64,000 nt of DNA from an uncultured Duncaniella sp. (GCA_910578615.1 CAJTRI010000004.1:105288-169287), one strand, 5' to 3'; positions 47,189 through 56,123 are shown, numbered from the stretch's first letter. A program made the numbers and translations. Notes: generated by a model not told the origin, from the sequence alone.

Positions 47189-47305
47189 ATTCTTACCTTT
47201 GATTATCACATCCGATACAAGATACCGAAAGAAAAAGCTGTAATCATCTATAAGCATAAAAGCATTTAAACCCCGGCTTAATTATATTAAGGATTTTTAA
47301 CAGTC

Positions 47306-47340
47306 GGGGGGGGTAATTACACTACATTTATGTAATTTTG
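47306..47340 (+). promoter_or_regulatory. Promoter with eight-G tract at the -33 position
   Basis: TAATTTTG (47333-47340) is preceded at 19 nt by a run of eight G (47306-47313) where TTTG is expected. An upstream CCCCG (47271-47275) could pair with part of the run, and a CTTAAT-TAT-ATTAAG palindrome lies between (47277-47291). The leader to the ATG at 47452 is about 108 nt and holds a small TCCCCA/TGGGGA hairpin (47356-47376). A second -7-like box, TACCTTTG, lies at 47194-47201. Confidence 0.5.
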
Positions 47341-47451
47341 CATTGATTATACATCTCCCCATACCTGACGTGGGGAAGTATGGATACACATGTGCAAATC
47401 CGAATCTTCCATTAAATGAGGTCTATATGGAAGATTAAAAAAAATAAACCT

Positions 47452-48189
47452 ATGAAAAAGACTTTATTTCTATCATTGTCTCTTGCTGCTATCATGCTGT
47501 TTCCTGCGCGGACTAACGCACAAGTAAAACGTGGTGAATGGGATTTCCGCCCGGTTATAACCACGACCAATTCAATCTACGGACTTCTCCTGAATGGAGC
47601 CGGAGCCGGCATTCAGTCACCATGGTTCCCGAATGTATTCAACAGATTCGGTGTAATGCAGTCTCTGAAAACCCCGGAAGGAAAGGCAGGCATCAAATAC
47701 TGGGACTGGGAATTGCGCAACATCGCGGTTGCCTATCAGGTAGCTTACCAGAGCAAGTTAACCCCATTAGGATTCTCTTTCAGAGTGGGCTACGAGAAAC
47801 GTGGCCTCGAAACCACTCTTCCGGGCGACATTAAGCAATATTTCAACCGCCAGACAATCAACCCCACACTATTGCTCAACATACGTTTCGGCAACTACCT
47901 CAACAACCGTATAAATCCCGTACTCGAAATCGGCGGTAGCTACGACTATGTTTTTGCCTGCAAAGGACTTTATTCCAGCACAAGTTCCGTCAATAGCGGT
48001 TTCCATGGCATAGTCGGAATAGGGTTTGGAGATACAAATTCCCACATGCAATACACACTCCGCTATGAGCAGGACTTCTACAACTGGTTTAATGAGGATT
48101 TCACTCCCGATGACGGAGCCACCCATCCTTATAAAGGTTGGAAAAGCAAACTCGGTTATCTCTCCTTCTCTGTACGCTACGGATTCTGA
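47452..48189 (+). CDS. Exported outer-membrane-type beta-barrel protein
   Basis: 245 residues from the ATG at 47452 (MKKTLFLSLSLAAIMLFPAR signal peptide, ANAQ-like cleavage). The mature part has amphipathic strands ending in YLSFSVRYGF, so a small outer-membrane barrel is likely. No family recognised. First gene of the exported seven-gene run; the next starts 24 nt later. Confidence 0.72.
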   Translation: MKKTLFLSLSLAAIMLFPARTNAQVKRGEWDFRPVITTTNSIYGLLLNGAGAGIQSPWFPNVFNRFGVMQSLKTPEGKAGIKYWDWELRNIAVAYQVAYQSKLTPLGFSFRVGYEKRGLETTLPGDIKQYFNRQTINPTLLLNIRFGNYLNNRINPVLEIGGSYDYVFACKGLYSSTSSVNSGFHGIVGIGFGDTNSHMQYTLRYEQDFYNWFNEDFTPDDGATHPYKGWKSKLGYLSFSVRYGF

Positions 48190-48213
48190 CACCGACTCTA
48201 CATACACACAGTT

Positions 48214-48738
48214 ATGAAACATTTAGGAACCACTTTTATATCCCTGATAATCATCGGTATGACAATGATGACAAGCTGCTGCATCCATAGAGCGGCCGAC
48301 ACAGGACTTAAAGATATAAGCGCACAGGGAGATTCCACAGTCACCGAAGTCATGGGCGACAGCATATTCTCGATATTGTCATCAGCCAGGACAACACAGG
48401 CCATCGACAAGAGCATATCACTTCCGGCCGGATGCGACTCCGTGATAAACCTCAAAGCCGATGCCACAAACGCTCTCCGCTTTCTAATCGGATCACCAGA
48501 GAACTATGTTTCCGACAATCCTGTATACGGCTTATTCAATCCTTCGATAATATATATATTCAGGGACGGCAACCGGCAGATTTCCGCTCTATTCGATTTC
48601 GGACTCAAAAAATGGGGAATTGCCGACAAATCCGGCAAAATACTGTTTACCCGTGACCTTAAAAGCAACGAACTTCTGAGATTCTCACGCCAACTCTTCC
48701 CCTGCGACCCTCTTTTAGAATCCATCTACAAGAAATAA
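48214..48738 (+). CDS. Putative lipoprotein of unknown function
   Basis: 174 residues. Signal sequence with lipobox TMMTSC, so a lipoprotein anchored by Cys22 or Cys23 (SCCIH). The C-terminal half has a WG-like strand (ALFDFGLKKWGIADKSGKIL), which resembles a single WG/beta-propeller repeat as in the Sel1/WG protein downstream. It ends 3 nt before the caspase-like gene. Confidence 0.68.
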   Translation: MKHLGTTFISLIIIGMTMMTSCCIHRAADTGLKDISAQGDSTVTEVMGDSIFSILSSARTTQAIDKSISLPAGCDSVINLKADATNALRFLIGSPENYVSDNPVYGLFNPSIIYIFRDGNRQISALFDFGLKKWGIADKSGKILFTRDLKSNELLRFSRQLFPCDPLLESIYKK

Positions 48739-48741
48739 TTT

Positions 48742-49950
48742 ATGAAAAAATATATACTCCTCATTGCCACATTGGCTACTATGCTCAGCATAAATGCCAA
48801 AACCATACATTGGATTACCTTCATAGACACTACTGACCCCGATGTCGGAAAGTGGGATGTGTTGGGTCGTGAGCAACTCTACAACCGCTACATAAACCTA
48901 ATCAACGCGGCACTTGACGAAAAAGGATATAACCATGTGCTACATGACTACTACGGGGCGCGTACATCTCCCGAAAACTGCAAGTCAGTTGTAGAGAACC
49001 TTTCCACAAGCCCTGACGACCTCATCATGTTCTACTATATAGGGCATGGAGTTCGTGCCTACAATGATGCGACACGATGGCCACAGATGGCACTCGCACA
49101 AGATTACGACAGTAAACTCGTACCTCTCAGCTGGGTACACTCGACACTTAAAAACAAACCTCACCGTCTGCTTGTGACCATCGGTATGTGTTGTAATTCA
49201 GAGGCCAACATTTCCCCAAAATCGGCACCTACGTTCACTGCCAATTATGGCAATACCTTCATGAGCAACGAAGCCTCCGAAAATATCGCCAGACTGTTTC
49301 TCGGACAGAAAGGAGACATACTCCTCTCTTCAAGCAGTCCAAAGGAACCATCCAGAGCCATTTATATTGACAACAATAGAGAAAAAGCGATGGATGTGTT
49401 CACTCACATTCTGACAGAGATATTTTCAAAAATAATGGATGGCAGTATCACTCCTGATTGGGACACGTTTTTCAAATATGTCGGAGACAGGGTCAACACA
49501 ATCGTAAACGAGTGTTACCATGAAAACCAGATTCCACAATGGGAATCAAACCTCGGCAGTGCGGAAGTCCCGGACAACAGTGTCGCACAGCAATCTTCGA
49601 CACCCGTGCCTACAAGCGAAGAGATAGCCAGACAACAAACTTCCTCCGATAACGAATCAACCGACGAACGTGACAAGATAATCAACTGGTTTAACACCTC
49701 GTTCAACCTTATGCTCAACCGCCAGCTAAGCGATGAAAAGCGAATAGATTTTGCAGAAGCATTCCTTTCACGTCTACCCGACACCGATATACAGGTACGC
49801 ACTCTCGGTCAGGACAGCGAAGTGGTGGTAGGACGACAAAGCCTTGAAGACTTCGTAGGGAGGCTCACCACATCACGTGTGCTTAGAGGAGTCTCGGTAG
49901 CAAAAATCAATGAGCGCGGGATCTTTGTACGTGAAATCTATCAACAGTGA
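48742..49950 (+). CDS. Exported caspase-like cysteine protease
   Basis: 402 residues with a signal peptide (MKKYILLIATLATMLSINA). The fold of C14 caspases/metacaspases is indicated by the His of LIMFYYIGHGVRAY (His102) and the Cys of LLVTIGMCCNSEAN (probably Cys151, in the C-x-S form). The usual Asp before the Cys is absent (GMC). Residues about 275-330 form a Gln/Ser-rich linker (AQQSSTPVPTSEE). A C-terminal domain (about 330-402) ends IFVREIYQQ and resembles nothing I know. An exported caspase-like enzyme in an operon of secreted proteins suggests activity on extracellular proteins or on its neighbours. Confidence 0.8.
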   Translation: MKKYILLIATLATMLSINAKTIHWITFIDTTDPDVGKWDVLGREQLYNRYINLINAALDEKGYNHVLHDYYGARTSPENCKSVVENLSTSPDDLIMFYYIGHGVRAYNDATRWPQMALAQDYDSKLVPLSWVHSTLKNKPHRLLVTIGMCCNSEANISPKSAPTFTANYGNTFMSNEASENIARLFLGQKGDILLSSSSPKEPSRAIYIDNNREKAMDVFTHILTEIFSKIMDGSITPDWDTFFKYVGDRVNTIVNECYHENQIPQWESNLGSAEVPDNSVAQQSSTPVPTSEEIARQQTSSDNESTDERDKIINWFNTSFNLMLNRQLSDEKRIDFAEAFLSRLPDTDIQVRTLGQDSEVVVGRQSLEDFVGRLTTSRVLRGVSVAKINERGIFVREIYQQ

Positions 49951-49992
49951 TTGCATCCACAGCTTCTAAAATAAAAGACTATTCCAACTATC

Positions 49993-50595
49993 ATGGTTAA
50001 GAAAATATTATCCCTTTTGCTTCTTACCCTTATCTGGACATCTAATGCCAATGCCCAGGAGGAGGAAAATCAAGCCCTTATCCAGCGTAGGGCTGCCGAA
50101 ATGGTGTCTCAACTTGGCGACTATCTGAATTATATGGCAGACAAGGGTAAATCATACAAGACACGCCAATACTACCGTAAGAAAGCCCTCAACCTTTTCA
50201 TAGGAAAAGGGAATAGCTACGAGATAGGAGGTAGACAGTTTCCCGCAGTTTCAATGCAGACAACTTCCGTCAACACAAAGGCGGTCAGAACCACCCCGAT
50301 GTCCACTTATTTCAACAATCTTATCAATCTGAAATATGGTAATGTGAGCCTCACCACCACAGAGGTCGGTAAAATAAAAGTCAGCGACTTGAAGAAAGTT
50401 GACAATGACACCTACATGTGCACCTGTTATATCGAGCAAGTGTTCAAAGGTTACTCCAAGGACGGCAGACCCATATATGCAGACATCACCCGCAAAAGCG
50501 TGATGTGTTATATCACTGTCGAGCAGACCGTCACCGGCCCGGAATACATAGTCCAGCTTGGAAACATCACGGCTACACACACCGAGCGGCTCTAA
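49993..50595 (+). CDS. Exported protein of unknown function
   Basis: 200 residues with signal peptide (VKKILSLLLLTLIWTSNANAQ). An N-terminal helix (ALIQRRAAEMVSQLGDYLNYM) resembles the start of the 251-residue protein downstream in length and position. The C-terminal 100 residues look like an alpha+beta fold with repeated Thr/Val strands (TYMCTCYIEQVFKGYS). No enzymatic motif. The gene is part of the AT-rich exported operon. Confidence 0.68.
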   Translation: MVKKILSLLLLTLIWTSNANAQEEENQALIQRRAAEMVSQLGDYLNYMADKGKSYKTRQYYRKKALNLFIGKGNSYEIGGRQFPAVSMQTTSVNTKAVRTTPMSTYFNNLINLKYGNVSLTTTEVGKIKVSDLKKVDNDTYMCTCYIEQVFKGYSKDGRPIYADITRKSVMCYITVEQTVTGPEYIVQLGNITATHTERL

Positions 50596-50645
50596 ACGCC
50601 GATACGACATAATAGCCGACCTCTGTCTGTCGCAATTTCCAACGT

Positions 50646-51401
50646 ATGATTATGAAATATATCATATCTGTGATCTTGCTTTTGTGCAGCGTCAACTACA
50701 CAAAAGCAAAATCACATTTTACCAATATCGGGGAAAGCATATTCGACTCACGGGTAGGACTGGTAGATGAGTTCATCAAACGCTTCAACGCCGACCGGCC
50801 GTCCACTGATTCTATCGAATCCGCATTGCCGAATATAGTGACGCTCTTCAACATAGGGAATTTCTCATCCGAGGACGACCCGTTGTACTCTATGGCTGTC
50901 GAATTTGCCGGCGATGTCATAAAATCAGGCACCAAACTTGCATATTCCGACACCCTGTGGTATGCCAAAACAAATTGCGAAGGGACTTATAATGGGAAAA
51001 AGGTATCTTTCAGTCTTAAACTTGTCGTAGAACCGATTGATGACAATATGTACAAATGGAGCATACAGGAGGCTTATGGCGACATCTTTAATCTCATCCC
51101 GACAGCCACAGGATATGGCTTTAAGATAATGCCCGACGACCACGAAACCAATTTCATGTCGCTCCACGAAATCACTACTCTGCAAGAAGACTGCATAACC
51201 AACTATGCCGCAAAAAATACAGCTATCGACCCCACGACTGTTTTCTTCACCATGGTCTATGACGGCAAGCTGAAAATAGACCATGTATCATCCATTGATT
51301 TCATCTTCAACCAAGTGCCCGGCTGGTCGTTCGTTGTTCGGAAATTCGAACGTGAAAGCACCAACTCCGGCTGGCTGATAGACACCCTTATCAAGCAATG
51401 A
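50646..51401 (+). CDS. Exported protein of unknown function
   Basis: 251 residues (249 from the second ATG) with a signal peptide (IMKYIISVILLLCSVNYTKA). The mature part mixes helices (GLVDEFIKRFN) and strands (KVSFSLKLVVEPIDDNMYKW). No motif recognised. Its stop overlaps the start of the next gene (51398-51401), so the two are coupled. Confidence 0.68.
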   Translation: MIMKYIISVILLLCSVNYTKAKSHFTNIGESIFDSRVGLVDEFIKRFNADRPSTDSIESALPNIVTLFNIGNFSSEDDPLYSMAVEFAGDVIKSGTKLAYSDTLWYAKTNCEGTYNGKKVSFSLKLVVEPIDDNMYKWSIQEAYGDIFNLIPTATGYGFKIMPDDHETNFMSLHEITTLQEDCITNYAAKNTAIDPTTVFFTMVYDGKLKIDHVSSIDFIFNQVPGWSFVVRKFERESTNSGWLIDTLIKQ

Positions 51402-52717
51402 ATAATTTAAGAACATTTCTTGCCCTCAGCAGTGCCTTTATTCTCTCTCCCGTAGCAGCGAATGTCCAAAGCACATCGGATATAACCAGAGCGGTGGATA
51501 TAGTCGACTCCTATAACTCCAATCTTAAAGGCTTTATCAACGAAGGAGAAGTAGAATATCTGGAAAACATCGACCAGCTTCTACGTGGCGGCAAAATAAA
51601 ATGCGTGATAAACAACCGCCTGTCAAAATCTTTTGCCCAAGAAAAACAATGGGGCACACAGACTATGCACAGCGACACCTATCATAACGAACTGAGCAAC
51701 CATCATGATAACGGCACAATTGCATCGGTAGGACTGTCTGGTTACCAAGTACTTATTGACTGGGTGGAACCTCGCATCAAAATCTCAGATTTCGAGCAGC
51801 CAACCCTGTTCGTGTCCGCAAAAATGAATGTCATCGGACAACAGAATTATGAGTCGAATGACCTTTTTTTCGTCCAAGGCGACCACATCGTAATGATTGA
51901 CGACTTCGACGCTCAGGAAAGTCTAAGCAAGGCTCTCGAATACTACAAGGACAACAATTACAACGAAGCATTCCGAATCTTTCAGAAACTCGCTTACACT
52001 TCCAGAAACGCCCGCCAGGCCCAATATTATTATGTAGTCATGCTCATCAAAGGGCAAGGCTGCGACCATATATCCAAGAAGATACGAGACATGGAAGCCG
52101 CATGGTTCTCATTAGGTGCCTATAAAGCCGGCCATAAAGACCTATCCGACCTCGCGACAAAATTTTCCATGTCCATTAAAGGGGCGACTTTTGACTCTAT
52201 CTGGCTTTACCGACCTTCCTATGACGGACGCCGCGCCGTAAGAAAAAAGGGGAAATATGGCATAATGGACAATAGCGGACGCATGATATTTGACTACCAT
52301 GAAGGATATTGCAGCCCCATCTCCCCGGACGGATACGCGACAGTATCCGCCGATGGCAGGACATGGGGACTTATGGACTCGTTCGGGAACCAAGTCATAC
52401 AGTTCGACTACTACAATATAGTGCCATATCTTGTGTATGACAAATTTATGGCGGTAAAGGATGAAAGTCTGTATATATTAAGCAAGACCGGCGTACCTTT
52501 GAGGATCATCGATGGAGCATTCAAAGAAATACGCTTTGTGACCGAGGATAATCTTGCAATAGTAATAAACGGAAACAAGGCACAGCTTTACGACTTTGCA
52601 GGCAACCTCATCGACGAAGGTCTTTGCAATGTGACCCACAGCTACATGAGCGGCGAGATCCGCTTCACCAACCCGAATGAAACCACACCTTACCGAACAC
52701 TCAGCGTACGATGGTAG
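51398..52717 (+). CDS. Exported protein with Sel1/TPR-like and WG repeats
   Basis: 439 residues; signal peptide about residues 1-25 (FLALSSAFILSPVAA). Residues about 165-265 are TPR/Sel1-like (ALEYYKDNNYNEAFRIFQK and YYYVVMLIKGQG). Residues about 285-400 are WG-type propeller repeats (KGKYGIMDNSGRMIFDYHE, TWGLMDSFGNQVIQFDYY). Sel1 and WG combinations are common in Bacteroidetes surface proteins as binding scaffolds. The N-terminal 150 residues are unassigned. Confidence 0.78.
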   Translation: MNNLRTFLALSSAFILSPVAANVQSTSDITRAVDIVDSYNSNLKGFINEGEVEYLENIDQLLRGGKIKCVINNRLSKSFAQEKQWGTQTMHSDTYHNELSNHHDNGTIASVGLSGYQVLIDWVEPRIKISDFEQPTLFVSAKMNVIGQQNYESNDLFFVQGDHIVMIDDFDAQESLSKALEYYKDNNYNEAFRIFQKLAYTSRNARQAQYYYVVMLIKGQGCDHISKKIRDMEAAWFSLGAYKAGHKDLSDLATKFSMSIKGATFDSIWLYRPSYDGRRAVRKKGKYGIMDNSGRMIFDYHEGYCSPISPDGYATVSADGRTWGLMDSFGNQVIQFDYYNIVPYLVYDKFMAVKDESLYILSKTGVPLRIIDGAFKEIRFVTEDNLAIVINGNKAQLYDFAGNLIDEGLCNVTHSYMSGEIRFTNPNETTPYRTLSVRW

Positions 52718-52768
52718 TAAAAAAACACCAAATATCTATCGTCATCACAAGATAAACAATACGTCAAT

Positions 52769-53599
52769 ATGCGCTTGCCCGTAATATCTGCACAGGTCTT
52801 TTTCATGATAGTAGTTTTTCTGTATGCCGGTACGGCCAGTGCCGACGTAGTGTTACATCGTAGCGATAATAACCATGATTATGATTTCGTCAGAAACGGC
52901 CTGAACTACAAAATCAAGCGCACACGTACCTCCGACGGCACATCGGTGGAGACTGACAGCGTCTGTGTCATCAGCGGCAATCCGAACACAGGCGGAGTGC
53001 TTGATATACCGAATTACGTGGATTTTTCAGGCAAAAGGTTCATTGTCTATGATATCTCGGACGCTTTTAAAGGTTGTGAATCTATCAAACAAATAATATT
53101 ACCGTCTACAATAGCAAAAATCGGCTACCAAGCATTTGAGGATTGTAAGAATCTTGAAGAAATCACATTCAGCGAGGGCCTTGTCGCACTTGGCCACAGA
53201 GCATTCGCCGGCTGCATCAGGCTCAAATCAATTTCTCTGCCCGCATCCCTTACAATCCTCGAAAGCTATGCCTTCTATAATTGCAAGTCCCTCAAACAGG
53301 TCATAATCCCTAAGAATGTCTCCGAAATTCAGATTTTAGCATTCGGGGAATGTTCCAGTCTTGAAGAAGTGACATTCGGCAAAAATCTCCGCCGTCTTAA
53401 CGGAGCACCTTTTTCCAAATGCAAAAAGCTTAAATCCATCACTTGTTTATCACCTATTCCACCAGCCGGGTCTGCCATCTGGGGAGAATCCAAAGACTTC
53501 CGAAATGTAACCCTTCACGTTCCGGCAACTTCAATTGAGATTTACCGCACAAATAAGGACTGGCGGGATTTCGGCAAAATCCTCCCTCTCCTACCCTGA
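52769..53599 (+). CDS. Exported BspA-type leucine-rich-repeat protein
   Basis: 276 residues; signal peptide to about residue 25. Residues about 100-240 hold six LRR_5 (BspA) units of about 23 residues, for example IGYQAFEDCKNLEEITFSEG and LGHRAFAGCIRLKSISLPAS. Such repeats mediate adhesion and binding in Bacteroidales. The last residues (PATSIEIYRTNKDWRDFGKI) are a standard BspA C-cap. Last gene of the exported operon. Its stop is 1 bp from the convergent LysR stop, with no terminator between them. Confidence 0.8.
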   Translation: MRLPVISAQVFFMIVVFLYAGTASADVVLHRSDNNHDYDFVRNGLNYKIKRTRTSDGTSVETDSVCVISGNPNTGGVLDIPNYVDFSGKRFIVYDISDAFKGCESIKQIILPSTIAKIGYQAFEDCKNLEEITFSEGLVALGHRAFAGCIRLKSISLPASLTILESYAFYNCKSLKQVIIPKNVSEIQILAFGECSSLEEVTFGKNLRRLNGAPFSKCKKLKSITCLSPIPPAGSAIWGESKDFRNVTLHVPATSIEIYRTNKDWRDFGKILPLLP

Positions 53600-53600
53600 C

Positions 53601-54500
53601 TTATATCCATGCATTCTGACGCTCTCTGACGGCGACAGACTCTCCGAGAAGACGTATGAACTCCTGCATGGAGCGTTTTCGGTAGGTATCGCGCAGGGTG
53701 TGCACGCATCCGGCCATCTCATTGTCAGGGATAGCGAGCGGGACGGCCTTTATGCCGGTCTCGTTGTGTATGGTCGCCTCGGCAAGGACGGACACAAGCC
53801 GGCTCTGCCGAATCAGTTTGAGAAGTATATTTACCTCGTTAAGCTCTATGCGTATACGGAATCTGTTGTAGGGCGTGACTATCTGGTCAAAAGCATTGCG
53901 CGCCTGCAACCCCGGAGACGGAAGGGCGAGGTCGTATTTTTCAAGTTCTGCAAGTGTCACATTGTCCCGCGAGGCCAACGGATGGTCTGTGCCTACGATA
54001 GCCGAGAGGCAGTTCTGGAAAAGAATGTGCGACTCTACCCCATCGACCGGGCGCGAGGGACGGAAGGCAAGAAGGAAGTCCACCTCGCGCCGGCGCAACA
54101 GATCCATGAGTTCGGCCATGGGTTTATAGAATATGTTGAGCTTGACGCCGGGATGTAGCTTCATGAACGTCATAAGGGTCTCGGTGAGTATTGGACTGAA
54201 CGAATAGGTGACCCCTATGTTGAGCGTACCTCCAAGCAGACTGTTAAGGTCGTGTATTCTCTCCACACACTGCCCGGCCTCATGGAGAGTCCGAAGCGCG
54301 CATGGCAATAGTTCCTCTCCGGCCTCTGTCAGCGCGACGCTATGGCTTGTGCGCACCAATAGCTGAGTGCCAAGCTCGTCTTCGAGCTGTCTTACCTGCT
54401 GTGACAACGTGCTCTGCGTTATACAGAGCCGGCGTGCGGCCTCTGAGAAATTGAGAGTCTCGGCCACTTTGACGAAATATCTGAGCTGGCGTAGTTCCAT
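53601..54500 (-). CDS. LysR-family transcriptional regulator
   Basis: 299 residues from the ATG at 54500 (MELRQLRYFVKVAETLNFSE). Winged HTH in AARRLCITQSTLSQQVRQLE, then a periplasmic-binding-like effector domain (about 90-290). It is most like the CynR/CbbR branch; effector unknown. It follows the ThrE genes by 28 bp on the same strand and has its own -7 box in that gap. Whether it controls the exporter is plausible but not shown. Confidence 0.88.
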   Translation of the reverse strand: MELRQLRYFVKVAETLNFSEAARRLCITQSTLSQQVRQLEDELGTQLLVRTSHSVALTEAGEELLPCALRTLHEAGQCVERIHDLNSLLGGTLNIGVTYSFSPILTETLMTFMKLHPGVKLNIFYKPMAELMDLLRRREVDFLLAFRPSRPVDGVESHILFQNCLSAIVGTDHPLASRDNVTLAELEKYDLALPSPGLQARNAFDQIVTPYNRFRIRIELNEVNILLKLIRQSRLVSVLAEATIHNETGIKAVPLAIPDNEMAGCVHTLRDTYRKRSMQEFIRLLGESVAVRERQNAWI

Positions 54501-54507
54501 ATATCTG

Positions 54508-54515
54508 CAAAAATA
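54508..54515 (-). promoter_or_regulatory. -7 box for the lysR gene
   Basis: TATTTTTG on the minus strand, 7 nt before the ATG at 54500, so any mRNA from here has almost no leader. -33 is not conserved. Confidence 0.5.
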
Positions 54516-54528
54516 GCGAATTTTTCCG

Positions 54529-55011
54529 TCATCTTGTGGCTCGGAATGATACTTTTTTAAAGGCAAAGACCGGCACCGTGGCACCCGTCACCATGCCGAG
54601 AAGAACCGTCATACATGTAAGACCGTTGGAGGCAAAAAGATAGAAATACATGTCGAATGCCTCACGGTCTGTGCTCAGCACACACATGGCCAGACCACCG
54701 AAAGCCTTGTAGGCATACATGCCCGGTATCATCGGCAGCAATGCCGGAAAGAAACATGTCTCAGCCGGAGTGCGGGCAACCGGGGAGAGGAAGACGGCGA
54801 GAATCCCTATGACCAGAGAGGCAAGAAAGGTGGCCGTGGTGATATGGAGCGGCCATGTGACCACATTCATCAATACGAATCGCAAGGCATGGCCGATGGC
54901 GGCTATGACAGCACAATACACATAAGCCCTGCGAGGAGGACGGCTGATTGCCGCAAAACCGATAGCGGCTATCGCCGCAAACAATGCATCCTGAAAAATC
55001 TGCAAAAACAT
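54529..55011 (-). CDS. ThrE-type threonine/serine exporter, small membrane subunit
   Basis: 160-residue integral membrane protein of the ThrE_2 (DUF3815) type with about five helices. LLPMIPGMYAYKAFGG matches the PGxxxY core of the family. In split ThrE systems this subunit pairs with the DUF1212 protein encoded just upstream (15-nt gap here). Confidence 0.85.
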   Translation of the reverse strand: MFLQIFQDALFAAIAAIGFAAISRPPRRAYVYCAVIAAIGHALRFVLMNVVTWPLHITTATFLASLVIGILAVFLSPVARTPAETCFFPALLPMIPGMYAYKAFGGLAMCVLSTDREAFDMYFYLFASNGLTCMTVLLGMVTGATVPVFAFKKVSFRATR

Positions 55012-55026
55012 CTGTCTGCTGTTTTT

Positions 55027-55809
55027 TTAAAACATACCCACATTCATAAGCATCATCCCAGCACACAGCCCCATGGAGAGACAGGCCGTGAGCACGATGG
55101 CATCAGAGAAACGGCTGAAAGCACATATATAGTGGCGGTTGAGCATATCGCTGAACGAATTGAGAAACGGTATGCCGGGTACAAGGTAGAGCACACTCGT
55201 CCCGAGGGCGACCGCCGGGGTGTCACCGAGAGAAAAGAGAATCCCCGTGGCCCCGAGAACCGATGAGACAAACGAGCATAGTAGCACCACTACCCGTATG
55301 TCCGCCCCATAGCCGAGCATAAGCTGTCTTATATAGAATCCTGCCATAGTGGCAACTCCCGTGACAGCCATAGCGGCAAGATCGCCACCGAAAAGACGGC
55401 AGAACGAGGCATTGGCAAGAGTGACGAGCAGAAGGACTATCCATCTGTTCTGCCTGTCACCGTCAACAATCTCCCTGAAACGCCGCACAGCCTGCGAGAA
55501 GTCTACCCTCCCGTCAGCCAGCTCCCAGCTCAACTCACTCAGACGTGTATTGATATAGAAACTGACAGAGGTGTGGCGGACGGAAGCTATCGCGGTGACA
55601 GTGCCGGATCTGCCCGTATCCCTGACCGAGACATGAACGTGGCGTGGCATAATCGCTATCTCCACCTCCTTTCCACAGGCTGCCGCCATGCGCCCGACAT
55701 TCTTTTCAAGCCTGATACAGGTGGCCCCGCATCCGAGCAGCCACGCGCTATACTCGGACAGGAAGTCACATATCTCCGAGGCCGAAGGACAATCCTCTCT
55801 TTCAGACAT
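55027..55809 (-). CDS. ThrE-type threonine/serine exporter, large subunit (DUF1212)
   Basis: About 260 residues (start at 55809, MSEREDCPSAS; 55824 and 55821 are alternatives). An N-terminal cytoplasmic domain (about 1-125, DFLSEYSAWLLGCGATCIRL) with RHVHVSV is followed by about five helices, including LYLVPGIPFLNSFSDMLN, the counterpart of the PGxxxxN motif. Likely exports threonine/serine or a related amino acid by proton exchange. Overlaps the end of the small ORF upstream. Confidence 0.85.
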   Translation of the reverse strand: MSEREDCPSASEICDFLSEYSAWLLGCGATCIRLEKNVGRMAAACGKEVEIAIMPRHVHVSVRDTGRSGTVTAIASVRHTSVSFYINTRLSELSWELADGRVDFSQAVRRFREIVDGDRQNRWIVLLLVTLANASFCRLFGGDLAAMAVTGVATMAGFYIRQLMLGYGADIRVVVLLCSFVSSVLGATGILFSLGDTPAVALGTSVLYLVPGIPFLNSFSDMLNRHYICAFSRFSDAIVLTACLSMGLCAGMMLMNVGMF

Positions 55810-56005
55810 CGTCAAACTCATCATACTCGCTCTCTTTCAGTTTAAGAGGGTCGCCGGGAAGATAAAACACCTCCCTCTCACTCCCGATCTCGATAAAACC
55901 ATGCCTGCGGTCGGAGCCGGAACGCAGCGAACAAACCAGCCTGACGGCAACAAGCAGTACCACGCATCCCACGATGCCGCACCATGTAAGTAAAGGAATA
56001 TCCAT
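55802..56005 (-). CDS. Small single-helix membrane protein upstream of thrE genes
   Basis: 67 residues from the ATG at 56005 (MDIPLLTWCGIVGCVVLLVA): one membrane helix and a soluble acidic tail (GDPLKLKESEYDEFDDV). It overlaps the start of the exporter gene by a few bases, so translation is coupled. It could be a small accessory subunit. No family recognised; coding status rests on the overlap and the hydrophobic pattern. Confidence 0.55.
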   Translation of the reverse strand: MDIPLLTWCGIVGCVVLLVAVRLVCSLRSGSDRRHGFIEIGSEREVFYLPGDPLKLKESEYDEFDDV

Positions 56006-56091
56006 AATCAATATTTTTTTGTCTTTGCAAAGGAACAAATAACATCCCCGGAAGAAAGCGTTTTTTTATTGAATGTTTCGATTGCCGCTAT

Positions 56092-56123
56092 TTTCGTTTT
56101 CTCAGAAATTTTGATTAAGTTTG
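56092..56123 (+). promoter_or_regulatory. Promoter of nadB
   Basis: TTTC (56092-56095), 20-nt spacer, TAAGTTTG (56116-56123), about 25 nt before the ATG at 56149. Confidence 0.65.
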
